DNA of 7,487 nucleotides from an archaeon (GTDB lineage: Archaea > Thermoproteota > Nitrososphaeria > Nitrososphaerales > UBA183): contig JAJYNM010000013.1 in NCBI GenBank assembly GCA_021786335.1, positions 1 to 7,487 on the forward strand. The letters are read 5' to 3'. Made by a program: the position numbers and the translations under genes. Positions 1 through 6,354 of this stretch are shown here, in pieces. The notes under the pieces were generated by a model, which saw nothing but the letters and a program-made list of their open reading frames with translations, made no database searches and was not told the DNA's origin. Position 1 is the first letter of the stretch, and each line of letters begins with the position of its first letter.

Positions 1-1
1 G

Positions 2-52
2 GTGCTGCTGAAGGCGGCGGTCTACAACATGTTCCTGTCTGCTAGGAAGTAG
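2..52 (+). CDS. C-terminal end of an unidentified protein (partial)
   Basis: One reading frame is open from the window edge to a TAG at 50-52 and gives 16 residues ending in AVYNMFLSARK. The codons are GC-ending like those of the genes that follow, and the other two forward frames hit stops sooner, so this is probably the tail of a real gene starting outside the window. Too little is present to assign a family. No T-tract terminator is visible directly after it, and the following 113 bases hold only the promoter of the next gene. Confidence 0.4.
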   Translation: MLLKAAVYNMFLSARK

Positions 53-130
53 TGTGAGGAAGAGCGGGAAAGAGGAGGATAAGGCGGCTCAGAAAGGAGA
101 GTTATTCAACAGCCCTCCTGCGAGGGAAGC

Positions 131-139
131 GTTAAATAG
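131..139 (+). promoter_or_regulatory. TATA box of the iron-sulfur carrier gene
   Basis: The sequence GTTAAATAG is the most AT-rich stretch in the local GC-rich DNA. Its centre lies about 30 bases before the ATG at 166. In archaea the TATA box sits about 25-28 bases upstream of the transcription start, so the mRNA would begin at or within a few bases of the start codon. No Shine-Dalgarno sequence lies close to that ATG, which agrees with a leaderless transcript. Confidence 0.5.
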
Positions 140-165
140 AAAGCCGTGCGCAAGCGTTCGTTAAG

Positions 166-516
166 ATGCAGCAGATACAACCACTTGTAGTGATGACACC
201 CGTCGCCAGGCAGAAGATCGGCGAGGTTCTGGAACAGGAGAAGGCGACGGACGCATATCTGAAGATAGAAGTCTACCAGGGGGGCGGATGTGCCTGCAGC
301 GGCGGGTACAGGTACGCGCTGAGCCTGGAAAGGCAGCCCGGGACCACAGACGTCGTGGAAGAGGTCGACGGGCTCAAGGTGATGGCCGCGAAGGGCGACG
401 CAGAGGTTCTCAGGGGGTCGAAGATCGATTACATCGACGGGCTGCAAAGGACAGGGTTCAAGATAGAGAACCCTAACGTCCCCGTAGGAGAATCCTGCGG
501 CTGCGGCGGGCACTGA
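166..516 (+). CDS. A-type iron-sulfur cluster carrier (IscA/HesB/ErpA family)
   Basis: This 116-residue protein has the A-type carrier fold pattern: an N-terminal helix (TPVARQKIGEVLEQE, 11-25), a beta-rich middle, and the family cysteines in a GGGCACSGG loop near 39-47 and an SCGCGG tail near 110-115. In the family, one cysteine in the first loop and the C-terminal CxC bind a [2Fe-2S] or [4Fe-4S] cluster at the dimer interface and pass it to apo-enzymes in the cytoplasm. Here C44, C111 and C113 correspond to those three, and C42 is extra. The length is normal for a single-domain member. The ATG start is supported by the TATA box 30 bases upstream. The next gene starts 46 bases later and seems to have its own weak promoter. 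The exact subtype (IscA, SufA or ErpA) cannot be decided from sequence alone. Confidence 0.9.
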   Translation: MQQIQPLVVMTPVARQKIGEVLEQEKATDAYLKIEVYQGGGCACSGGYRYALSLERQPGTTDVVEEVDGLKVMAAKGDAEVLRGSKIDYIDGLQRTGFKIENPNVPVGESCGCGGH

Positions 517-527
517 TTCGGACGAGA

Positions 528-535
528 ACTTAAGA
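528..535 (+). promoter_or_regulatory. Possible TATA box of the fumarase gene
   Basis: ACTTAAGA is the only AT-rich motif in the 46-base gap after the carrier gene. It is centred about 31 bases before the TTG at 563, a distance that suits an archaeal promoter with a very short leader. The motif is a weak match, and co-transcription with the upstream gene is also possible. Confidence 0.3.
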
Positions 536-562
536 GCAGACGCCCCTTCCTCCCACCCCACA

Positions 563-1888
563 TTGAAATATGTGGAGGGTTCGAAGCGGGTGTTTCTCAG
601 CACGGGCACGAGGTTCCCGCGCGAGGTGATCTGGGCCGTAGGCGCGATCAAACTCGCAGCTGCAAAGTCCAACATGGCGCTCGGGCTCATGAACGATGAC
701 GTAGGGAAGGCAATCCATTCGAAGGCGAGGGAGCTGATGGAAGGAGCGCACGACCGGTCCATCGTCGTAGACGTGTTCCAGACGGGTTCGGGGACTGGAT
801 TGAACATGAACGCCAACGAAGTGCTCGCAGAGCTGGCGTCCGCTCAGCTTGGCAAGAAAGTCCATCCGAACGACCATGTCAACATGGGGCAGTCGTCCAA
901 CGACGTCGGGCCGAGCGCAGTGAGGGTCGCAGCTGCCGTGGCGGTGGAACGCGAACTTATCCCCGCACTCAGAGACATGAGCCGGAGCCTGGAGAAGGCA
1001 TCCAGGAAGACTGCAAAGGTGTACAAGGCTGGGAGGACCCACCTCAGGGATGCCCTTCCGGTGACCATGGGGCAAGAGTTTGGGGCTTACGCGGACGAAT
1101 TCTCAAGGGACACCCAGCTGGTCCGTGAGACAATGCGCCACCTGCTCGAGCTCCCAATTGGGGGGACCGCGGTAGGGACCGGAATCAACACGGACCCCAA
1201 GTTCGGAGGAATGGTGGCCTCAGAGATAGCCAGACTATCAGGGCTCCCGTTCAGGAGCGCGAGGAATAAGTTTAGACCCACCCGCCTGCTGACCGACATG
1301 TCCTCGCTGAGCGGAGCGATGAGGACGGTGAGCATAGGCCTCTACAGGCTCTGTCAGGATCTCAGGCTCATGTTCTCCGGCCCGCTTACCGGCCTGGGGG
1401 AGATCGACATACCGACTCAGGAAGAGGTAGCTGGGAGCAGCATCATGCCCGGGAAGACGAACCCGGTCACTGTGGAGAGCGCACTGTTGGCGTCGGCTGA
1501 GGTCGCAGGGCTGGATGGTGCGAACGCCGTGGCGGCGTCCCTCGGGGAGTTCGAGCTTGCCATGGGGGTCCCCCTGATGGGTTACAACCTCGTCCTCCAG
1601 GCGAAGCTGCTCTCTGAGGCGCTGCGCAAGGTCGCGAGCCTTGTGATAGACCACGTCGTACCGATGAAGGCAAGAGCGCAAAGCTATGCGGAGACGAGCC
1701 AAGCACTAGTCACCCTGATTTCACCGAAGATAGGCTACGACAAGGCGTCGGCCCTCGGGAAGAAGATTGCGAAGGGGGCGGCGATCAGGCCCGCGCTAAA
1801 GGAGCTGGGACTCACCCCCAAGGAGATAGAGTCGGTCCTAGACATGAAGAACCTGGTCAAGCCAGGAATACCTGCGAAGAAGATCTAG
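563..1888 (+). CDS. fumC: Fumarate hydratase, class II
   Basis: The enzyme interconverts fumarate and (S)-malate in the TCA cycle and needs no Fe-S cluster. The 441 residues carry the fumarase/aspartase superfamily motifs in order: TGSGTGLNMNANEV (74-87), HPNDHVNMGQSSND (101-114), GRTHLRDALPVTMGQEF (157-173) and the signature GSSIMPGKTNP (291-301). The C-terminal domain has ISPKIGYDKA (387-396). Histidine at 160 in GRTH is the fumarase catalytic base position; aspartase has glutamine there, so fumarase is preferred over aspartate ammonia-lyase. S292, K298 and N300 lie in the flexible catalytic loop. The reading frame starts with TTG and enters the family alignment late: the usual first 15-20 residues (the D..GE..VP.DA part) are missing. 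Upstream in-frame sequence is open but does not resemble them. The gene ends 28 bases before a convergent gene. Confidence 0.93.
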   Translation: MKYVEGSKRVFLSTGTRFPREVIWAVGAIKLAAAKSNMALGLMNDDVGKAIHSKARELMEGAHDRSIVVDVFQTGSGTGLNMNANEVLAELASAQLGKKVHPNDHVNMGQSSNDVGPSAVRVAAAVAVERELIPALRDMSRSLEKASRKTAKVYKAGRTHLRDALPVTMGQEFGAYADEFSRDTQLVRETMRHLLELPIGGTAVGTGINTDPKFGGMVASEIARLSGLPFRSARNKFRPTRLLTDMSSLSGAMRTVSIGLYRLCQDLRLMFSGPLTGLGEIDIPTQEEVAGSSIMPGKTNPVTVESALLASAEVAGLDGANAVAASLGEFELAMGVPLMGYNLVLQAKLLSEALRKVASLVIDHVVPMKARAQSYAETSQALVTLISPKIGYDKASALGKKIAKGAAIRPALKELGLTPKEIESVLDMKNLVKPGIPAKKI

Positions 1889-1916
1889 CAGGGTTTTCAG
1901 AGGCAAACTTGTGTAT

Positions 1917-2414
1917 TCAGCGGCGAGCCCTGACGCCGATCTTCTCCATCAGCTTCCCCAGCTCTGAGTCGTCGACTGCGTCCATCCTCAAGTACCGCAG
2001 GATCTCGTCCTCCGCCATGCCCACACGCCTCGCCTCGGCTACCGTCGTCCTATACGCCTCCAGTTCAGTCGGCCTTTCCACGTACTCGAAGGCCTGGTCG
2101 TAGAGTTCCTTCCCCTCGAGGAACTGCCTGACATGCACGAGGACGTGGATGGCGTCCAGGTACAGGAAGTCTGCCTTAGCAGTGGCGAGGTGTTTGGAGC
2201 CTATGCATATCGTGCCCGTGTCCCTATCCAGCCAGAGCCCCGAGTCGCTGCGCTCCACCCTCGTCTTCAGGTGCCTCAGAATCTTGGTCATCTGGGCTTT
2301 GGAGCCGAATACCTTCGAGAGGGCAGGGGAGGACTCGAGCCCCGAAAAGACCTCCGATAGCTTGTATTCCCCCACGGCTGCGCCCCTCCTCACCTTAAAC
2401 GACGCCACTCTCAC
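1917..2414 (-). CDS. Archaeal protein of unknown function with a degenerate zincin-like motif
   Basis: The product is 165 residues with a GTG start at 2414; a second GTG six bases further in (2408) would also work. I do not recognise a named family. It is soluble, with no signal peptide or membrane segment. The middle holds a beta-like stretch GLWLDRDTGTICIG (59-72), then a helix containing IHVLVHVRQFLEG (89-101), then ERPTELEAYR (113-122) and a charged helical C-terminus. An H-x3-H-x2-Q helix followed about 20 residues later by E-x-E-A-Y resembles HExxH metallopeptidases, in which the downstream glutamate is the third zinc ligand. The catalytic glutamate of HExxH is valine here (V91), so proteolysis is unlikely even if the fold is shared. 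It is convergent with fumarase and divergent from the mutase gene. The coding style matches the neighbours, so it is probably a resident gene. Confidence 0.75.
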   Translation of the reverse strand: MRVASFKVRRGAAVGEYKLSEVFSGLESSPALSKVFGSKAQMTKILRHLKTRVERSDSGLWLDRDTGTICIGSKHLATAKADFLYLDAIHVLVHVRQFLEGKELYDQAFEYVERPTELEAYRTTVAEARRVGMAEDEILRYLRMDAVDDSELGKLMEKIGVRARR

Positions 2415-2440
2415 GCTGGATTCTGAAAGGGCCGACCGCC

Positions 2441-2450
2441 AATCAAAAGT
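2441..2450 (-). promoter_or_regulatory. Possible TATA box of the unknown minus-strand gene
   Basis: Read on the minus strand this is ACTTTTGATT, centred about 31 bases upstream of the GTG at 2414. A transcript started about 26 bases downstream would have almost no leader. The match is only fair. A second AT-rich stretch at 2459-2472 lies further away and could serve instead. Confidence 0.35.
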
Positions 2451-2517
2451 TCCGAACTCAAAAAGTCATATTGTCACGGTGAAGATTGGTTCACACGAGC
2501 GCGCAGAGGAACCCCAG

Positions 2518-2558
2518 GGATACGCTTACGTTGTGCCGCCCATGACAGGCTAGGGGGG
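2518..2558 (+). promoter_or_regulatory. Probable promoter and ribosome binding site of the phosphohexomutase gene
   Basis: A TATA-like GATACGCTTACG lies at about 2518-2529, and a run of six G at 2553-2558 lies six bases before the GTG at 2565. The G run can pair with the C-rich 3' end of archaeal 16S rRNA and supports GTG 2565 as the start. This start is also where homology to the family begins (SLSGIRG). The rest of the 150-base divergent gap shows no gene. Confidence 0.4.
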
Positions 2559-2564
2559 ACTCAG

Positions 2565-3866
2565 GTGATCGCCTCTCTAAGCGGCATCAGAGGGATTCTG
2601 AACCAAGATTTCTCGCTGGCGGACGTTGCTAGGTACGCCTCCAACTTCGCCGCGGCTACCGGAGGGAAGGAGTTCCTCCTCGCAAGGGACACGAGGAAGA
2701 CGGGGCCGGCGATCTGCAGGGCGGTCGCCGCTGGCGTCATGTCTTCGGGCGGGACGGTCATTGATTATGGAGTGATCTCCACGCCGGCTCTCTTCAGGGA
2801 GAGCAGGGCGAGGGGGGTCGCCGCCGTGATGGTCACCGCCTCGCACAACGAGCCCGAGTACAACGGCTTGAAGTTCATAGCAGGAGGAGCCGGAATCGGA
2901 AAAGAGACGTTTGAGAAAGTAATCTGGAGTGAGCTGGCTGGAGGGAGATGGTCTGTCGGAGGGCGGTGGGGGCAACCGGTGAAACCGGGCTATGTCGACA
3001 GCCTGGCCGCGAGGTACGGGGAGGGGTCCTGCGAAGGGATGGAGGTGGCGGTAGACCTTGGAGGGGGGGCGGCCATCGCCCACGCTGTCCCCCTTCTGCG
3101 GCGGCTGGGGTGCGAGGTCGTCTCGCTCAATGATACCTACTCCGTCTTCACGCGTACCGTGGACCCGGTCGCAGATGACCTCGTCCTTCTCCGCCGGACG
3201 GTTAAGGAGAAAAGGTGCGCCATAGGGTTGGGCTTCGATTGCGACGGGGACAGGCTCGTCATAGTGGACTCCTCAGGGATGAAGAGGAGCGGAGACTACA
3301 TGCTGACCCTCGCGCTCCAGCGACTCATCCTAGAGACGCGGGAGAGGCAGGTGGTCGTATCGATGGACACCACCCAGGGGGTAGATGACATCGCCGCGAA
3401 GGCTGGCTGCAGGGTGCTCAGGTCCAAGGTGGGGGAGGCCAACGTCGTGCGGGCTATGAAGGAGGCGGGAGCCCGTCTCGGAGGGGAAGGGAGCAGCGGG
3501 GGGCTGATCGACGGCGACTTCAACTTCTGCAGGGACTCCCTGCTGGCGGCCCTGACAATCATCAAGGCCCTGCGAGAGGAGGGGGACGCCCTGTACTCAT
3601 CGGTCCCGTCATACCACCAGGAGAGGGTCGCCCTCCGTATCCCCAGGCAGAAGGCGGAGAAGGCGTTCAAGGTCTTGGCTCACAAATATGATCGCGCTGA
3701 CCTCACCGACGGACTAAAGATCGCCCTCCCCCGTCGGGCTTGGGTCCTGATGCGTCCCTCGGGGACCGAGGAAGTGGTCAGGGTCTCGGCGGAGGCTCCG
3801 TCGGTCGCCAGGGCGAAGAGCATCGCCGAGGACTTCGCCAGGGAGCTGGACCGGCGGGGGTCATAG
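2565..3866 (+). CDS. Alpha-D-phosphohexomutase (phosphomannomutase/phosphoglucomutase/phosphoglucosamine mutase family)
   Basis: The enzyme moves a phosphate between C1 and C6 of a hexose phosphate through a phosphoserine intermediate, feeding nucleotide-sugar synthesis. All four family loops are present in the 433 residues: the phosphoserine loop TASHNEPEYNG (91-101, S93 catalytic), the metal loop DCDGDR (225-230), the sugar-recognition loop GGEGSSGG (306-313) and the phosphate-binding loop RPSGTEE (397-403). The sugar loop is unlike bacterial GlmM (GEQSGH) or the common archaeal GEENGG seen in the other mutase of this window, so substrate choice is open. The N-terminus starts tightly at SLSGIRG. 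The stop is followed after one base by thiL on the same strand, so the two are almost certainly co-transcribed and perhaps translationally coupled. A second mutase lies convergent, 950 bases away. Confidence 0.9.
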   Translation: MIASLSGIRGILNQDFSLADVARYASNFAAATGGKEFLLARDTRKTGPAICRAVAAGVMSSGGTVIDYGVISTPALFRESRARGVAAVMVTASHNEPEYNGLKFIAGGAGIGKETFEKVIWSELAGGRWSVGGRWGQPVKPGYVDSLAARYGEGSCEGMEVAVDLGGGAAIAHAVPLLRRLGCEVVSLNDTYSVFTRTVDPVADDLVLLRRTVKEKRCAIGLGFDCDGDRLVIVDSSGMKRSGDYMLTLALQRLILETRERQVVVSMDTTQGVDDIAAKAGCRVLRSKVGEANVVRAMKEAGARLGGEGSSGGLIDGDFNFCRDSLLAALTIIKALREEGDALYSSVPSYHQERVALRIPRQKAEKAFKVLAHKYDRADLTDGLKIALPRRAWVLMRPSGTEEVVRVSAEAPSVARAKSIAEDFARELDRRGS

Positions 3867-3867
3867 C

Positions 3868-4830
3868 ATGCCCGACGAGTTCGAGGTGATAGCGGCCATG
3901 TCGAAGGCTGCTGGGACGCTCCCGAAAGGGTACAGCCAGATAGGCGACGACGTCGCGGTAGTTCCTCCCAGGACAGGCCGGGTGGTCCTGAAGACAGACA
4001 TGCTGGTGGAGCACACCGACGTGCCTGCCGGGATGACGTACAGGCAGGCCGCGAGGAAAGCCGTGGCTATGTGCGTCAGTGACTTCGCGTCCAAAGGCGT
4101 GAGGCCAGACTCGTTCATGATATCCCTAGGCCTCCGAAGGGGGGTGGACAAAGAGGACGTGGAGATGGTGGCGCTGGGGCTGAGGGACGCAGCGGAAAGG
4201 TGGGGGGTTCACCTCGTCGGAGGGGACACCAACGAAGCGGAGGAATTGATAGTCGGGTGCTCCATGGTGGGGTTCGCGAAGAGGGTGGTCGACAGGCGTG
4301 GGGCCTCACCTGGGGACGCGCTGGTGGTCACAGGAGCATTCGGGCTCCCCCCCGCCGGGCTCAGCATTATGTTGCGCGGCGCCAAAGCGAAACCGAAGTT
4401 CGAACAGGAGGCGAGGAGGAGCGTCCTCGAACCCGAGCCAAGCCTCGAGGTGGGCGCCGCCCTGGCGCCTTACCTCACATCTGCCATGGACTCGAGCGAC
4501 GGACTGGCCAGGAGCATCCACACGCTGGCCCGGGCGAGCGGCGTGGGTTTCGTGGTAGAACGGCTCCCCGCCGCAGGGGGGGTGAGGGATTTCGCTGACG
4601 CGAACGGGCTGGACGGCGACAGGCTGATACTCGAGGGAGGAGAGGAGTGTGTGATAGTAGGAACCGTCAGAGCACGAGAGGTTCAGGCAGCCCAGAGGGC
4701 CGCGAAGAAGGCGGGAGGGGAGCTGACAGTCGTGGGACGCGCGACGAAGCAGAAAGAGGTGGCGCTGGAGGCAGAGGGGAGGCTCAGAGCGATCAGGGAC
4801 GTGGGATGGACCCATCTAGGCCGTCGCTGA
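3868..4830 (+). CDS. thiL: Thiamine-monophosphate kinase
   Basis: ThiL uses ATP to convert thiamine monophosphate to thiamine diphosphate, the last step of the cofactor pathway, in the cytoplasm. The 320-residue protein shows the AIR-synthase/ThiL superfamily pattern: IGDDVAVV (25-32), a TDMLVE segment (43-48), VSDFASKGVRP (70-80), the nucleotide-binding GGDTNE (118-123), MDSSDGLARS (207-216) and LEGGEECVIVG (255-265), corresponding to the GGEDYEL motif. The aspartates of GDD, TD, SD and GGD bind Mg-ATP in the family. The ATG is one base after the upstream stop, with a GGGGG ribosome-binding stretch at 3856-3860 that lies inside the mutase gene. The length is normal. The last 15 bases overlap the end of the convergent glmM-like gene. 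Confidence 0.92.
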   Translation: MPDEFEVIAAMSKAAGTLPKGYSQIGDDVAVVPPRTGRVVLKTDMLVEHTDVPAGMTYRQAARKAVAMCVSDFASKGVRPDSFMISLGLRRGVDKEDVEMVALGLRDAAERWGVHLVGGDTNEAEELIVGCSMVGFAKRVVDRRGASPGDALVVTGAFGLPPAGLSIMLRGAKAKPKFEQEARRSVLEPEPSLEVGAALAPYLTSAMDSSDGLARSIHTLARASGVGFVVERLPAAGGVRDFADANGLDGDRLILEGGEECVIVGTVRAREVQAAQRAAKKAGGELTVVGRATKQKEVALEAEGRLRAIRDVGWTHLGRR

Positions 4831-6207
4831 CTTCACGACCTTCGCGAACCTGTTGACCAGGTGCTCCGCGTCCTCTTGGGAATCCGACTCGGCAAAAATC
4901 CTCACTATCGGTTCGGTCCCGCTCGGCCTGATCAGGACCCAGGAGTGGATGCCAGTCCATAGCTTGAGGCCATCTACCTTCTCGACCTCCCCGTTTGCAT
5001 GCTTCTCTACCGCCTTCATTACCGCGTCGACCCTCTTCGGGTTCACTTCGACCTTTGTCTTGGCTTGGAAGTACTTCGGAACCACGAACGACAGCACCTT
5101 GGACATTGCCATCCCCTTCCTTGCGAGGCATTCGAGCATCAGAGCTGTGGTCATGCCTCCGTCGCGGACGGCAATGTGAGGCTGATAGAGGCACCCTCCG
5201 TTCTCCTCGAAGCCGAAGACGGCGTTCCGCTCGATGATTGTCCTCGCAATTTCCACAGCCCCTACCTTGGTCCGCAGCACCCTTGCCCCGTGCTTCTTGG
5301 CCACAGCCTCGACCGCCTGGCTGGATGCGACTGACGTGACCAGTGTCCCTCCCGGGTGCCTGTCGAGGACGAAGTCTGCGATCAAGCAACCGCTCTGGTC
5401 CCCCCAGAGTACTCTCCCCCCTTCGTCACAGAATATGGACCGGTCCCCGTCCCCGTCGTAGGCCACACCTAGGTCTGCTCCCGTAGCCTTCACAGCCGCA
5501 GAGAGGTCGTTCAGGGTGTCAGGGGTCGGCTCAGGGCCTCTCCCCGGAAAGCTCCCGTCGATCGTCGAGTTCAGGGTGATCACCTTGCATCCGAGGGACT
5601 CGACGATGTATGGCGCTGCCACCGACTGCGCGCCATTGCCTGGATCCATGACAACGGTGAACTTCCTGGCGGCTATCACCTTCGCGTCGACCTTTGAGAG
5701 GACGCCCCTCTGGTAGGCCCTTACCACTGAGCCCTCCTGTCTCGCCACACCGATCGACTTCCAGTCAGCCTTGGTCTGCGACTTGTCGAAGTAGATCTTC
5801 TCTATCCGCTGTTCGTCCAGCCTAGGGACTTCGACCCCGTCTGGCCCGGACACCTTCAGGCCGTTGTACTGCGGAGGGTTGTGTGACGCTGTGATCATCA
5901 CCCCGCCCCTGAAACCGAGAGCCTTCACCGCGTACTGGAGCGCAGGGGTGGGCACAAGTCCCGCCTCGGCGACGTCGCGCCCTGAGCTGAGGAGACCTGA
6001 CGCGACGGCGTTCGCCAGTGCAGGTCCGGACAGCCGGCCATCCCTCCCCAGCAGCACTTCCCCGCTTCCGAAGTAGGTCCCGACAGCCTCGGCCAGGCCG
6101 ATAGCGAAGTCGAGGTCGTGGGACACCCCGGGCACGAACCGGACCCCGTTTGTCCCGAACAGCCTCTGCTGGAGCGCGGTCAACGGCCGAAGAGCGGCTC
6201 CGGACAT
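4816..6207 (-). CDS. glmM: Phosphoglucosamine mutase / phosphomannomutase-type phosphohexomutase, archaeal GlmM-like
   Basis: This 463-residue mutase has a full-length family architecture: RLFGTNGVRF (15-24), the phosphoserine loop TASHNPPQYNG (106-116, S108), the metal loop DGDGDR (251-256), the sugar loop FEENGG (333-338) and the phosphate loop RPSGTEP (427-433). In archaea the ENGG type of loop is found in GlmM and in bifunctional PMM/PGM enzymes, so glucosamine-6-phosphate is the likely but not certain substrate. The ATG at 6207 is chosen because GGAAGG (6220-6215 on the minus strand) lies seven bases upstream and homology starts soon after. The frame stays open further up to 6456, but that would run through the divergent tRNA gene. 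The only close relative in the window is the mutase at 2565-3866, which shares the loops but little else. The end overlaps thiL by 15 bases, tail to tail. Confidence 0.9.
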   Translation of the reverse strand: MSGAALRPLTALQQRLFGTNGVRFVPGVSHDLDFAIGLAEAVGTYFGSGEVLLGRDGRLSGPALANAVASGLLSSGRDVAEAGLVPTPALQYAVKALGFRGGVMITASHNPPQYNGLKVSGPDGVEVPRLDEQRIEKIYFDKSQTKADWKSIGVARQEGSVVRAYQRGVLSKVDAKVIAARKFTVVMDPGNGAQSVAAPYIVESLGCKVITLNSTIDGSFPGRGPEPTPDTLNDLSAAVKATGADLGVAYDGDGDRSIFCDEGGRVLWGDQSGCLIADFVLDRHPGGTLVTSVASSQAVEAVAKKHGARVLRTKVGAVEIARTIIERNAVFGFEENGGCLYQPHIAVRDGGMTTALMLECLARKGMAMSKVLSFVVPKYFQAKTKVEVNPKRVDAVMKAVEKHANGEVEKVDGLKLWTGIHSWVLIRPSGTEPIVRIFAESDSQEDAEHLVNRFAKVVKSATA

Positions 6208-6214
6208 GATAAAA

Positions 6215-6240
6215 CCTTCCGATTCTCGGCCTTCGGAAGG
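6215..6240 (-). promoter_or_regulatory. Perfect 8-bp inverted repeat over the glmM ribosome binding site
   Basis: CCTTCCGA (6215-6222) and TCGGAAGG (6233-6240) are exact reverse complements with a 10-base spacer. On the glmM strand the second arm contains the GGAAGG ribosome binding site and is followed by TTTTATC and then the ATG. As RNA it could hide the site in a hairpin. As DNA it could be an operator near the transcription start. A stem followed by TTTT also resembles an attenuator. The sequence alone does not decide between these. Confidence 0.5.
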
Positions 6241-6255
6241 GTGGCCGCCGTGGCA

Positions 6256-6263
6256 AAGCTTAT
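6256..6263. promoter_or_regulatory. TATA-like box of the tRNA gene, possibly shared with glmM
   Basis: AAGCTTAT lies about 29 bases before the first base of the tRNA, the expected archaeal distance. The core AAGCTT is palindromic, so it can also be read toward glmM, whose start codon is about 50 bases away. That would give a leader of roughly 25 nt holding the GGAAGG site. Confidence 0.5.
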
Positions 6264-6303
6264 GTCGAAACCTGAGGCGGTGCAGGTTGGGCCCGTAGCG
6301 CAG

Positions 6304-6322
6304 ATCCAAGCCTGGAGCGGAG
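6304..6322 (+). other. tRNA intron 1 (D-loop, 19 nt, bulge-helix-bulge)
   Basis: The fold is: central helix from D-stem GCGC (6298-6301) with intron GCGG (6317-6320), giving three pairs plus an outer G-G mismatch; 3-nt bulges AG|A (6302-6304) and AG|T (6321-6323), cut after the second base; inner helix TCCA (6305-6308) with TGGA (6313-6316); and tetraloop AGCC. The insertion lies between G15 and base 16. Because the D-stem strand pairs with the intron in the precursor, the D arm can form only after removal. The boundaries follow from the bulge rule and from the standard mature D-loop that results. Confidence 0.75.
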
Positions 6323-6354
6323 TACGGATAGCGTGGCAGCCTTCTAAGCTGTAG

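Noticed and set aside
54..164. A 36-codon reading frame from GTG 54 to TAA 162-164
   Set aside because: It is short, composed mostly of charged residues, has no clear ribosome binding site, and runs through the TATA box of the next gene.
4995..5461. Plus-strand reading frames opposite glmM
   Set aside because: They are shadows of a well-supported gene with conserved catalytic loops, and their composition is that of antisense GC-rich DNA.
6322..6353. Alternative splicing that would give anticodon CTA (amber/pyrrolysine-like)
   Set aside because: Removing 6328-6341 allows a weaker stem and that anticodon, but it leaves the D stem with a mismatch, a long D-loop and no BHB. The TCT model satisfies all arms.
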